Assembly (NCBI GenBank): GCA_902465465.1
Contig: CABQNF010000017.1
Coordinates: 1-11,487, forward strand
Direction: 5' to 3'
DNA from: an uncultured Collinsella sp.
GTDB taxonomy: Bacteria; Actinomycetota; Coriobacteriia; Coriobacteriales; Coriobacteriaceae
DNA: 11,487 nt
Made by a program: the position numbers and the translations under genes. The notes beneath the pieces are model-generated. The model saw nothing but the letters and a program-made list of their open reading frames with translations. It made no database searches and had not been told where the DNA came from. Positions within the stretch are counted from its first letter, which is position 1. Every line of letters starts with the position of its first letter. This document shows positions 1 through 7,015 of this stretch, piece after piece.

Positions 1-628
1 AAGCCACGGCATCGACCGCGCCGCTCTCGAGCTGCATAAAGGCCGTGTTGTACTCGCCGATCGTGTCGAGCGTGGCAAACGTCGCCGCCAGATCCTTCTG
101 GTCGCCCTCGAGCACATCCTGCGCAGCGGAATCGGTCTGGGTAATCACGGTCTTGCCGGCAAGATCGTCCCAGCTCTTGATGCCTGCACCCTTCTTTACC
201 ACCAGCACCTGCTCGTTGAGCATGTACGGCTCGGAGAACGTGTAGTCGTCCTCGCGACCCTCCATGGTAAAGCCGTTCCAGATGCAGTTGATGGCCCCCG
301 AGTTGAGCAGCGTATCCTTGGCATCCCAGTCGATGGCCTCGTATTTGACCTCCCAGCCCTGCTTATCGGCAACAGCCTTGGCCAGATCGAGGTCAAAACC
401 AGTGTACTCTCCGTCGTCGCCCACAAAGCCGTACGGAGGATAGGACTTGTCAAAGCCCACGACGAGCTTCTTGGACTCCGCAGCGCCCTTCACATCCTTG
501 GCCGCGGCAGAGCCAGCAGCGGAGCCCTTGCCGGCACCACCGCCGCAACCGACAAGACCAAGGCCCAGCACCGTGGCGAGCGAGCCGGCTAGACCAACAA
601 ATTGACGACGAGACATATCGGTATTCAT
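1..628 (-). CDS. Amino-acid-type ABC transporter solute-binding lipoprotein, family 3 (C-terminus beyond left edge)
   Basis: An extracytoplasmic, membrane-tethered receptor that would deliver a polar amino acid or similar small solute to an ABC permease. 209 residues are visible; the C-terminus lies outside the window. The N-terminus has a twin-arginine motif (SRRQFVG, residues 6-12), a hydrophobic stretch and a lipobox LVGC with Cys28 as the predicted lipidated residue, followed by a Gly/Ala/Ser/Lys linker to about residue 50. The mature part has bacterial family-3 binding-protein signatures: VGFDKSYPPYGF, then YTGFDLDLAKAVADK, WNGFTMEGREDDYTFSEPY and a DLAGKTV-type hinge segment. The start at 628 is preceded by AAGGGGGAA about seven bases upstream; an in-frame ATG at 616 is an alternative that keeps the Arg pair. 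No permease or ATPase gene is visible; they could lie past the left edge. The ligand cannot be read from the sequence. Confidence 0.93.
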   Translation of the reverse strand, partial: MNTDMSRRQFVGLAGSLATVLGLGLVGCGGGAGKGSAAGSAAAKDVKGAAESKKLVVGFDKSYPPYGFVGDDGEYTGFDLDLAKAVADKQGWEVKYEAIDWDAKDTLLNSGAINCIWNGFTMEGREDDYTFSEPYMLNEQVLVVKKGAGIKSWDDLAGKTVITQTDSAAQDVLEGDQKDLAATFATLDTIGEYNTAFMQLESGAVDAVA

Positions 629-646
629 GGTATTCCCCCTTGATGG

Positions 647-666
647 CACTTTAGTTAGCTAAAGTG
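647..666. promoter_or_regulatory. Palindrome, possible operator in the leader of the solute-binding protein gene
   Basis: CACTTTAG (647-654) and CTAAAGTG (659-666) are perfect 8-base inverted arms around TTAG. It lies just downstream of the predicted start of transcription and about 20 bases before the start codon, so it could be a repressor-binding site or a short leader hairpin. No matching regulator gene is in the window. Confidence 0.45.
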
Positions 667-684
667 AGTCATGTAACGTTCAGA

Positions 685-713
685 ATCATACACTCTACCT
701 TGATAAAGTACAA
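685..713 (-). promoter_or_regulatory. Putative sigma-70-type promoter for the solute-binding protein gene
   Basis: On the minus strand, TTGTAC (713-708) lies 17 bases from TATGAT (690-685). The -10 matches the consensus at five of six positions and the -35 at three. Initiation would fall near 677-679, about 50 bases before the ATG at 628. The -35 ends seven bases from the edge of the large inverted repeat. Confidence 0.6.
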
Positions 714-719
714 GGGAGG

Positions 720-870
720 GTTTGCCCGGCGCGGGCGGGGAGCGGCGCGTAATTAAGTTTCCTGCTCTACAGTCCTGCGCGAGACGGAAAGCACATTAAG
801 TGTTTTCCTTTGCGTGCGGAACTCGCGATAAACTTAATTACGAGCCGCTCCCCGCCCGCGCCGGGCAAAC
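720..870. repeat. Large inverted-repeat element (41-bp arms, 69-nt centre)
   Basis: The left arm 720-760 and right arm 830-870 are reverse complements apart from one position (G747 against A843). The outer 26 bases are very G+C-rich (TTTGCCCGGC... on the left, ...GCCGGGCAAA on the right); the inner part is A+T-rich (AATTAAGTTT / AAACTTAATT). The centre can fold further: CGCGAG 778-783 pairs with CTCGCG 822-827, enclosing a 9-bp hairpin 786-808 with loop ATTAA. It has no U-tract like an ordinary terminator and no obvious flanking target-site duplication. It lies between two divergent promoters. It could be a small non-autonomous mobile element, a structured RNA or a DNA cruciform or barrier; the sequence does not decide. 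The rest of the intergenic stretch, 871-976, shows only a weak promoter and the ribosome-binding site of the next gene. Confidence 0.85.
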
Positions 871-932
871 GTCGTTGGGCTTATCACTGACAGGAAATGG
901 GCGCTTGCATATCGCCCGCTGGCTTGGCACGG

Positions 933-938
933 TACAAT
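933..938 (+). promoter_or_regulatory. Possible -10 box of the RNA methyltransferase gene
   Basis: TACAAT, 38 bases before the ATG at 977. No convincing -35 lies 16-18 bases upstream. The same hexamer sits at a similar distance before four other genes in the window. Confidence 0.4.
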
Positions 939-976
939 GCTTGCAGCTTTTAATTCATGAATTAGTGGAGTTATTG

Positions 977-2425
977 ATGGCAGAATCTCGTGCGGAGCGT
1001 AAGGCTCGTCGTGCTTTGATCGAGGCGGCTGAGGGGTCGAAGGAGAGAAAATCTTCTACGAAATCCAAGTCTTCTAAAGCTGCAAAAAACAAACCGGCCA
1101 AGAGCAGAGCTAAGACCAAGCGTTCTGACTCTCGTCGAGGCGGGGATAAAGCGCCTCAGACTCGTTCCAAGCGCTCGCATAAAGATCGGGTTTCGTCTGC
1201 GCGTAAGGCTGTGGACCCCAAGTCTCCCTGTTCGATCATGAAAGCTTGCGGTGGGTGCACGGCGCTCAATCGTCCCTATAAGAAGCAGTTGGCAGCCAAG
1301 CAGGCCTCCATGGAGGAGCTTTTTGCTGCTCTTTGCGAGCGCGAGGGTATTAGCGTCGACCCCATTCGCGGCATGGGAGTCACCCTGGGCGACCCGGGCA
1401 AATATCCTGCGCCGCGCGGTTTTCGCCATAAGGCCGCCACTCCCTTTGCCCCCGGCAAAGAGGGCGCTGTCCGCTGCGGCTTTTTTGAACGTGGCACGCA
1501 CAGAATCGTTGCTGTTCCCGAATGCCCCGTCGAGGCACCGGGCGCCCGACAGATTCTTAACGGCATCGCGCGTGAGGCTGAGCGCCTGCGCATTCCTGCC
1601 TTTAACGAAGACAAGCATCTGGGGCTGCTTCGCTATGCCGTCGTTCGCTGCGGTTGGCGCACCGACCAGATTATGGTCACCCTCGTGACCGCCCAGCGCG
1701 ACTTGCCGCATGCGCAGGAGTTCTTTGAGGCTGTCGCCGCACTCAATCCGCATATCGTCACCGTTGCCCAAAACATCAACGGACGCCCCGGCAACGCCAT
1801 CCTCGGCGAGGAAACCCGCATCGTGTATGGCGCCGAATGCATGCGCGACCAGCTGCTCGGCTGCGAATTCGACATCTCCCCCACCGCGTTTTATCAGACC
1901 AACCCGCAACAGACCGAGCTGCTCTATCAGCTCGCTATCGACGGCATGGATTTGCACCAGGGCGATATGCTCATGGATGCCTACTGTGGCAGCGGTACCA
2001 TCGGTCTTTGCGCAGCTAAAGATGCCCAGAACAAGGGTATCGGCATTATGCTGCTCGGCGTGGAGCGCAACCCGGCGGGCATTGCCGACGCACGTCGCAA
2101 TGCCGAGCTCAACGGCCTCACCCGCAGCGCTTGGTTTATGGCCGACGACGCCACCGACTACATCCTAGATGCCGCCGACAACAACGAGCGGGTCGATGTC
2201 CTTTCCATCGATCCGCCGCGCGCCGGCTCTACCCCCGAGTTCCTCGAAGCTGCCTGCGTGCTTAAGCCGCGCCGCATCACCTATATCAGCTGCAACCCCG
2301 TGACTCAAGAGCGCGACCTGCATCAGCTCCTCGACGGAGGCTATCGCCTGCTCAAGATCACGCCCGTCGACATGTTCCCTCACACCGACCACACCGAAAC
2401 CGTAGCGGTCCTCGAACGCCGCTAA
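977..2425 (+). CDS. TrmA/RlmD-family uracil-C5 RNA methyltransferase (23S rRNA type likely)
   Basis: A class I SAM-dependent enzyme that would methylate carbon 5 of a uridine in rRNA or tRNA. The 482-residue protein has an 80-residue Lys/Arg/Ser-rich tail, then Fe-S cluster cysteines C85, C91, C94 (CxxxxxCGGC) and C183, the SAM loop DAYCGSGT (334-341), DPPRAG (412-417), the nucleophile C439 in YISCNPVTQERD and the general base E474 in HTDHTE. All residues expected for catalysis are present. No N-terminal TRAM domain, as found in RlmD, is evident. ATG 977 is chosen because GTGGAG lies six bases upstream and the product starts with a sensible basic tail. The frame stays open back to 800, but that extra part reads through the large inverted repeat. 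Monocistronic by context; a hairpin follows the stop. RlmD (U1939) is the likeliest annotation, but RlmC-, RlmCD- or TrmA-like specificity cannot be excluded. Confidence 0.93.
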   Translation: MAESRAERKARRALIEAAEGSKERKSSTKSKSSKAAKNKPAKSRAKTKRSDSRRGGDKAPQTRSKRSHKDRVSSARKAVDPKSPCSIMKACGGCTALNRPYKKQLAAKQASMEELFAALCEREGISVDPIRGMGVTLGDPGKYPAPRGFRHKAATPFAPGKEGAVRCGFFERGTHRIVAVPECPVEAPGARQILNGIAREAERLRIPAFNEDKHLGLLRYAVVRCGWRTDQIMVTLVTAQRDLPHAQEFFEAVAALNPHIVTVAQNINGRPGNAILGEETRIVYGAECMRDQLLGCEFDISPTAFYQTNPQQTELLYQLAIDGMDLHQGDMLMDAYCGSGTIGLCAAKDAQNKGIGIMLLGVERNPAGIADARRNAELNGLTRSAWFMADDATDYILDAADNNERVDVLSIDPPRAGSTPEFLEAACVLKPRRITYISCNPVTQERDLHQLLDGGYRLLKITPVDMFPHTDHTETVAVLERR

Positions 2426-2453
2426 TCAACCTCAGTAGATTTTTGGGACAAGA

Positions 2454-2483
2454 AAGGGGGCGGCCCATCTGGGCCGCCCCCTT
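2454..2483. terminator. Bidirectional terminator between convergent genes
   Basis: A perfect 13-bp stem (AAGGGGGCGGCCC / GGGCCGCCCCCTT) with loop ATCT. The downstream T-rich tail is better on the minus strand (CTTTCTTG), so it probably serves mainly the PHP gene, while also blocking transcription from the methyltransferase gene. Confidence 0.85.
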
Positions 2484-2503
2484 CGCTTGGTTTATAAACT
2501 CCG

Positions 2504-3325
2504 CTACATCCCCTTGCGCAGGTCACACACGCCGGCTGCCGCCATCTCGTGCAGCAGCGTCTCGCGATCGCGCGTCACGATCAGATCCAACGGGAAGTGA
2601 ATCTCGTCGAGCATCTTGCGAGCGTAATCGAGCTTACCAATTGCCATGCCAATGTGCGCATCGGTCGAAACGCCAATGCCCACGCCTAGCTCAGCGCAAC
2701 GCTCGGCGATCTTGCGGCATACAGCCCAATGCTCAGTGTCGACACCGTGTTCAAGACTATGGTTGTTGATCTCGATAATCTTGTGCTTGGCCTTAGCCGC
2801 CAACAGCACCTCGTCGATATCGAACGGCACGCCCGAACGCCCCGTGTGACCCAGCATGAACACCTTGGGGTGCTCCAGGGCATTGATATACATCTCGGTC
2901 GTCTGGGCCAGCGTCGCGCCCTCAGCAATCTGCGGATTATGCACGCTTGCAACCAAATAATCCAAATTACGCGTAACCAAATCGAACAGCGAATGCTGAC
3001 GGCTGTACGAATCGCCGGCAATATCGAGCGTGACAGGAGTGTCCTCGCCAAACAGGCTTCCGTCCAGCGAAACGATATCGGCCTCGGCACCACGAAGCAC
3101 TAGCACGCCGCTCCAAATGCGCGGCCAGATATCCTGGTTAATAAAGAACTGGAAACTGCGCAGGTCATTGGGGCAAGGCGTAACCATCGAGCTTAAATGA
3201 TCGGCGGAACCGAGCACCTGCAAGCCACGCTCTGCCGCCCAGTACACATTCTCCTCAATGGTCGAATATGCATGCGCAGAGAACATCGTATGGGTATGAA
3301 TGTCACAAGAAAGCAGGTAGGGCAT
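2504..3325 (-). CDS. PHP-domain metallophosphatase, YcdX-like
   Basis: A 273-residue cytoplasmic hydrolase of the polymerase-and-histidinol-phosphatase (PHP) superfamily, expected to cleave a phosphoester at a multinuclear metal site. The full ligand set is visible: H10 and H12 in DIHTHT, H18, H43 in SADH, E81 in GAEAD, H129 in ASVHN, H160 in GHTGR, and D222 with H224 in STDAH. Length and motif order match single-domain YcdX-type proteins rather than DNA polymerase PHP domains or histidinol phosphatase. The substrate is unknown. The ATG has AAGGAG five bases upstream. It lies 165 bases downstream of the aminotransferase gene on the same strand and has its own candidate promoter, so co-transcription is possible but not required. 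A histidinol-phosphatase role was considered because of the neighbouring aminotransferase, but no his gene is present. Confidence 0.9.
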   Translation of the reverse strand: MPYLLSCDIHTHTMFSAHAYSTIEENVYWAAERGLQVLGSADHLSSMVTPCPNDLRSFQFFINQDIWPRIWSGVLVLRGAEADIVSLDGSLFGEDTPVTLDIAGDSYSRQHSLFDLVTRNLDYLVASVHNPQIAEGATLAQTTEMYINALEHPKVFMLGHTGRSGVPFDIDEVLLAAKAKHKIIEINNHSLEHGVDTEHWAVCRKIAERCAELGVGIGVSTDAHIGMAIGKLDYARKMLDEIHFPLDLIVTRDRETLLHEMAAAGVCDLRKGM

Positions 3326-3362
3326 CAGGTCTCCTTATCTGGCACGGCCGTCGCTTATATTC

Positions 3363-3392
3363 ATTGTACGCATAGCCTTCGATAGTCGTAAA
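3363..3392 (-). promoter_or_regulatory. Putative promoter of the PHP phosphatase gene
   Basis: On the minus strand TTTACG (3392-3387) and TACAAT (3368-3363) are separated by 18 bases, and the -10 is 37 bases before the ATG. A second TACAAT on the same strand occurs at 3473-3468. Confidence 0.5.
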
Positions 3393-3490
3393 ACCACTCC
3401 ATCCCAAAGACACAACGTCCATGACAACGGGGTCCGGCTTAACACCAAACCCCGTTTCACGTAAAACATTGTAGGCAGAGCGCTTTACTT

Positions 3491-4675
3491 TTAACGATAC
3501 TCGTCCGCCAACTGTTTCCAAGCGGGTAGCGAATTGATAATCGTTTCGTAGCTCACGCAATAGCCCAGGCGGAACCAACCAGGCATACCAAAGCTGTCCG
3601 AGGGAACCGCAAGCAACTCATACTTCTTTGCACGCTCGCAAAACGCATTCGCATCGGGCTCCAGCGCTTTCACCCATAGGTAGAACGCGCCATCCGGCTC
3701 AACATACGTGTAGCCGTACTCCGCCAATGCACCGGTAAGCGCCGTGCGGTTGCGAGCATAGGCCTCGACATCACTCGGCTCATCGATGCAATCGATAATC
3801 ACGCGCTGGAAGAGCGCCGGTGCACATACAAAACCCAGCGTACGGGCGGCACCCGCAACAGCCGGCATCAGACGCGCTGCCTGAGGATTCGTATTGGGAA
3901 CCAGGATCCATCCCACGCGCTCGCCCGGCAGCGAAAGCGACTTAGAATACGAGTAGCACACCACGGTGTTCTCGTAGATCGAGGGCACCCAAGGCACCTC
4001 GGCACCGTACACGATCTCGCGGTACGGCTCATCCGAGATGAGCATAATCGGATTCTCGGGATCGCGCTGAGCGTTGGCCTCGCGCAGAACATTGGCCAGT
4101 CGCGTCAGCGTGTCGCGTGTATATACGGCACCGGTCGGGTTATTCGGCGAGTCGATGATGACGGCAGCCGTCTTATCGGTAATCGCCTTGAGCACGTTAT
4201 CTACGCTCAGCTGGAATGTGTCCTCGTTGGCAAGCGCCTCGACACACGTGCAACCAGCCTTCTCAATCCACACGCAATACTCCGGGAAGTACGGAGCGAT
4301 AACGATGACCTCGTCGCCCGGATTCGTAACGGCGTTAAGCGTACAGGTGAGCGAAGCCGCCGCGCCCACGGTCATAAAGACATCCTTGCCCTCATAGCTC
4401 GTACCGAAGCGACGGTTGAGCGATTCGGCGACGGCTGCTCGACATTGCGGCAGGCCCGGAGCGGGGGTGTAGCCGTGCAGCTGGTCACTCGGCAGCTCCA
4501 GGGCCTTCTTAATGGACTCCGCCACGGCATCGGGCGCCGGAACGCTCGGATTGCCCAGCGAAAAATCGAATACGTTTTCCGCACCGATCTGCGCCTTGCG
4601 CTCAAGGCCATAGCTAAAAATCTCACGGATGATGGAGCTTTCCGCACCGCGAGCATACATAGTTTCGTTGATCAT
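3491..4675 (-). CDS. PLP-dependent class I/II aminotransferase
   Basis: A 394-residue fold-type I enzyme that would transfer an amino group between an amino acid and a 2-oxo acid. Visible active-site features: an N-terminal FDFSLGNPSVPAP segment (37-49), the GYTPAPG stretch, N179 in SPNNPTG, D215 and Y218 in SDEPYRE, the Schiff-base lysine K245 in SYSKSLSLPGER, and the carboxylate-binding R369 in WFRLGYC. The pattern resembles the aspartate/aromatic aminotransferase subgroup common in anaerobic Gram-positives; the amino acid cannot be assigned. The frame is open upstream to 4792, but that part is translated from the tandem/palindromic repeat. The start at 4675 has AGGGG about five bases upstream and yields a normal family length. 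The ftsH gene upstream is on the same strand but is closed by a terminator, so this gene probably starts its own transcript. Confidence 0.93.
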   Translation of the reverse strand: MINETMYARGAESSIIREIFSYGLERKAQIGAENVFDFSLGNPSVPAPDAVAESIKKALELPSDQLHGYTPAPGLPQCRAAVAESLNRRFGTSYEGKDVFMTVGAAASLTCTLNAVTNPGDEVIVIAPYFPEYCVWIEKAGCTCVEALANEDTFQLSVDNVLKAITDKTAAVIIDSPNNPTGAVYTRDTLTRLANVLREANAQRDPENPIMLISDEPYREIVYGAEVPWVPSIYENTVVCYSYSKSLSLPGERVGWILVPNTNPQAARLMPAVAGAARTLGFVCAPALFQRVIIDCIDEPSDVEAYARNRTALTGALAEYGYTYVEPDGAFYLWVKALEPDANAFCERAKKYELLAVPSDSFGMPGWFRLGYCVSYETIINSLPAWKQLADEYR

Positions 4676-4699
4676 CTGTTCCCCTTCCGCATAGGCGCT

Positions 4700-4705
4700 A
4701 TTGTA
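4700..4705 (-). promoter_or_regulatory. Possible -10 box of the aminotransferase gene
   Basis: TACAAT on the minus strand, 24 bases before the ATG at 4675. No good -35 is seen at standard spacing. It lies between the REP-like repeat and the gene. Confidence 0.4.
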
Positions 4706-4731
4706 CGCTTTAGTCGGGCAAAGCGCCGCAG

Positions 4732-4767
4732 CAATGTTAATTGGGGACACAATGTTAATTGGGGACA
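4732..4767. repeat. Tandem direct repeat, two perfect 18-bp copies
   Basis: CAATGTTAATTGGGGACA occurs at 4732-4749 and again at 4750-4767 with no mismatch. The second copy overlaps the left arm of the palindrome that follows, so its core appears three times here: twice direct and once inverted (4800-4814, one mismatch). Confidence 0.9.
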
Positions 4768-4814
4768 GACTTAAATGCGTGAAAACGCTCATTTAAGTCT
4801 GTCCCCAATCAACA
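4753..4814. repeat. REP-like palindrome with 25-bp arms
   Basis: Arms 4753-4777 and 4790-4814 are reverse complements except at one pair (A4757 against C4810). The 12-base centre can extend the stem by CGT/ACG around a GAAA loop with a two-base bulge. It lies between the 3' end of ftsH and the 5' end of the aminotransferase gene, upstream of that gene's likely promoter, and is less G+C-rich than the genes around it. Size and shape resemble repetitive extragenic palindromes, which are often mobilised by Y1-type transposases; none is encoded here. Whether it recurs elsewhere in the genome cannot be judged from this window. Confidence 0.75.
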
Positions 4815-4832
4815 GACGGCTCCATATCGCTC

Positions 4833-4867
4833 AAAAAAGCCTCCGCAGGTTTCCCCGCGGAGGCTTT
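4833..4867 (-). terminator. Rho-independent terminator of ftsH
   Basis: On the minus strand AAAGCCTCCGC and GCGGAGGCTTT form an 11-bp stem (4867-4857 with 4846-4836) with a 10-base loop, followed by a continuing T run (six T in all). It starts 12 bases past the ftsH stop codon and would end the hpt-ftsH transcript. Confidence 0.9.
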
Positions 4868-4878
4868 CGCCACAAAGA

Positions 4879-7014
4879 CTATTTGTCGGCGTCGGTGTCG
4901 GCATCGACGACGGCATGGTCATCGCCAGCATCATCGGATGCGACTTCGGCATCCTCCTGCATGGCCGCCTGCGCAAAGGCCGCGGCATCAGCCGCCAGCT
5001 CCTCCTCGCTCATACGAGGCGTGCGCTTCTTGGTCGGCATGCCGGCCGCCTTGGCATTGCGCTCCTCCTTGGCCGCCAGGATATCACCCTCGCGCTCAAG
5101 GTAGGCATCCCACTCGTTGTCGAGCAGGGCATTCACGGCATCGCCCTCGACAGTCTCGCGCTCAAGCAGCACCTTCGCCATCAGATCGAGCTGATCGCGA
5201 CGGGCATCCAAGATCTCGACAGCACGACGATGGGCCTCGCGCATGATGCGCTGAACCTCGATATCAATGCGGCGCGCCGTCTCCTCGGAGTAATCCTGAT
5301 GATCGGCATAGTCGCGGCCCAGGAATACCTGATGCTGCGCCTCGCCAAAGACCTGAGTGCCCAGCTCCTCGCTCATGCCCAAACGTGTGACCATCTCGCG
5401 CGCCATCTTGGTTGCGCGCTCCAGATCGTTGCTCGCGCCCGACGTGATGTCATCGCACATGAGCTCCTCGGCAACGCGGCCGCCCAAGAACACGGCGAGC
5501 TCGTCGAGCATCTCGTTCTTGGTCTTGAGGAAGTGGTCCTCCTGCGGAAGCTGCAGCGTGTAGCCCAGAGCCTGACCGCGGCTGACGATCGAGATCTTGT
5601 GGACCGGATCGGAGTGCTCCAGGATGTGGCCCACCAAAGCGTGACCGCTCTCGTGGTAGGCAATCGTGGTGCGCTCGACCTCGGTCATCACGCGACCCTT
5701 GCGCTGCGGTCCGGCAATCACACGCTCCATCGATTCCTCGACCTCGTCCATCGAGATCACGGAGCGATGACGGCGAGCAGCCAGCAGCGCAGACTCGTTG
5801 AGCAAGTTCGCCAGGTCGGCGCCGGTAAAGCCAACGGTCATCTGGGCGAGCTTCTCAAACTTAACGTCCTCGTCCATCGGCTTGTTCTCGGCATGCACGC
5901 GCAAGATCTGCTCGCGGCCCTTCACGTCCGGACGGTCGACCGTAACTTGACGGTCAAAACGACCGGGACGCAGCAATGCCGGATCCAGGATGTCGGGACG
6001 GTTGGTCGCAGCGATCAGGATGACCGACTCGCTCTCCTCAAAACCGTCCATCTCGACCAGCAGCTGGTTGAGCGTCTGCTCGCGCTCGTCGTGACCGCCG
6101 CCCAAGCCAGCTCCGCGTTGACGTCCCACGGCATCGATCTCATCGATGAAGATGATCGACGGGGCCTGAGACTTGGCCTCCTTAAAGAGGTCGCGCACGC
6201 GGCTGGCGCCGACGCCCACGAACATCTCCACAAAGTCAGAGCCCGAGATGCTAAAGAACGGCACGCCCGCCTCGCCGGCAACGGCCTTGGCCAGCAGCGT
6301 TTTACCGGTGCCCGGAGGGCCAACCAGCAACACGCCACGCGGGATCTTGGCGCCCAGCTTGCGATAGCGATCCGGATCGCTCAAAAAGTCACGGATCTCC
6401 TCGAGCTCCTCGACTGCCTCGTCCACGCCGGCAACGTCTTCAAACTTGACCTTGGGGCGCGTGGCCTCGTTGGTCTTGGCGTTGGTCTTGCCAAACTGCA
6501 TGTTCCTGTTGTTGGCGCCCATCATCTGGCGCATAAAGTAGAACATGATGGCGATAAGGGCGATCGTCGGAAGCACACTCATCGCCAAGTCGCCCCAAAA
6601 ATCGGGATCGTTGGTGTTGACGATATACTTAGTGTCGGGGTGCTCCGCCATGAGCTCGGCAAGCGAATCGGAGCCGACATAGGTCGAGGAGAAGCTCTTG
6701 AGCTCGCTCGTATCGCCCTTGTCCTTCTTCGTCTTCCAGTAATGACCCGTCACGCTTCCGTCTTGAACCGTATAGGTCAGATCTTCGACGCGATCCTGCT
6801 TGATGGCGCTCACCATCTCGCTCGTCGCGAGCTTTACGGTATTGCTGGAATTGGCAAAGCCGGAGCCCATGTTAAAGAAGGCGTAGCCCAGAAGTGCACA
6901 AGCCAAAATAAAATACAGCCAGCCCGTACGCGTGGGCTTCTTGCCTCCGGGCATCCCCGGGATCTTAGGCTCCCGGGGAGTCTGGGAATTGTTATCGTTA
7001 CGGTCGTCGGGCAT
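4879..7014 (-). CDS. ftsH: ATP-dependent zinc metalloprotease FtsH
   Basis: A membrane-bound AAA+ protease that extracts and degrades misfolded or regulatory proteins as a hexamer. The 711 residues show: a polar N-terminus, TM1 about 32-48, an extracytoplasmic domain about 50-140, TM2 about 143-161, Walker A GPPGTGKT (232-239), the pore loop around MFVG (264-267), Walker B IIFIDEID (287-294), the second region of homology with TNRPDILDPALLRPGRFD (337-354), the zinc site HESGH (454-458) and the third ligand D530 in TSGASNDLERAT. The C-terminus ends in a long Ala/Asp/Glu-rich acidic tail (about 665-711). The ATG lies one base past the hpt stop (TAA-G-ATG); the best Shine-Dalgarno, GGAGG, is inside the hpt end about 12 bases upstream, which suggests translational coupling. 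A terminator follows. Long open frames on the opposite strand are shadows. Confidence 0.98.
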   Translation of the reverse strand: MPDDRNDNNSQTPREPKIPGMPGGKKPTRTGWLYFILACALLGYAFFNMGSGFANSSNTVKLATSEMVSAIKQDRVEDLTYTVQDGSVTGHYWKTKKDKGDTSELKSFSSTYVGSDSLAELMAEHPDTKYIVNTNDPDFWGDLAMSVLPTIALIAIMFYFMRQMMGANNRNMQFGKTNAKTNEATRPKVKFEDVAGVDEAVEELEEIRDFLSDPDRYRKLGAKIPRGVLLVGPPGTGKTLLAKAVAGEAGVPFFSISGSDFVEMFVGVGASRVRDLFKEAKSQAPSIIFIDEIDAVGRQRGAGLGGGHDEREQTLNQLLVEMDGFEESESVILIAATNRPDILDPALLRPGRFDRQVTVDRPDVKGREQILRVHAENKPMDEDVKFEKLAQMTVGFTGADLANLLNESALLAARRHRSVISMDEVEESMERVIAGPQRKGRVMTEVERTTIAYHESGHALVGHILEHSDPVHKISIVSRGQALGYTLQLPQEDHFLKTKNEMLDELAVFLGGRVAEELMCDDITSGASNDLERATKMAREMVTRLGMSEELGTQVFGEAQHQVFLGRDYADHQDYSEETARRIDIEVQRIMREAHRRAVEILDARRDQLDLMAKVLLERETVEGDAVNALLDNEWDAYLEREGDILAAKEERNAKAAGMPTKKRTPRMSEEELAADAAAFAQAAMQEDAEVASDDAGDDHAVVDADTDADK

Positions 7015-7015
7015 C

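Noticed and set aside
800..976. 59-residue upstream extension of the RNA methyltransferase
   Set aside because: It would be translated through the right arm of the large inverted repeat, has no Shine-Dalgarno at 800, and the start at 977 has one at good spacing.
971..1957. 328-residue minus-strand frame opposite the RNA methyltransferase
   Set aside because: It lies entirely over a gene with all catalytic motifs intact and has no recognisable domain of its own.
2504..4675. PHP phosphatase plus aminotransferase as part of histidine biosynthesis
   Set aside because: The phosphatase resembles the YcdX type, the aminotransferase the aspartate/aromatic group, and no other his gene is nearby.
4676..4792. 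39-residue upstream extension of the aminotransferase
   Set aside because: It only reads the tandem/palindromic repeat (giving SPINIVSPINI); ATG 4675 has a good ribosome-binding site and gives normal family length.
4732..4814. Tandem repeat considered as a CRISPR array fragment
   Set aside because: The two 18-bp copies are directly adjacent without spacers, and no cas gene is present.
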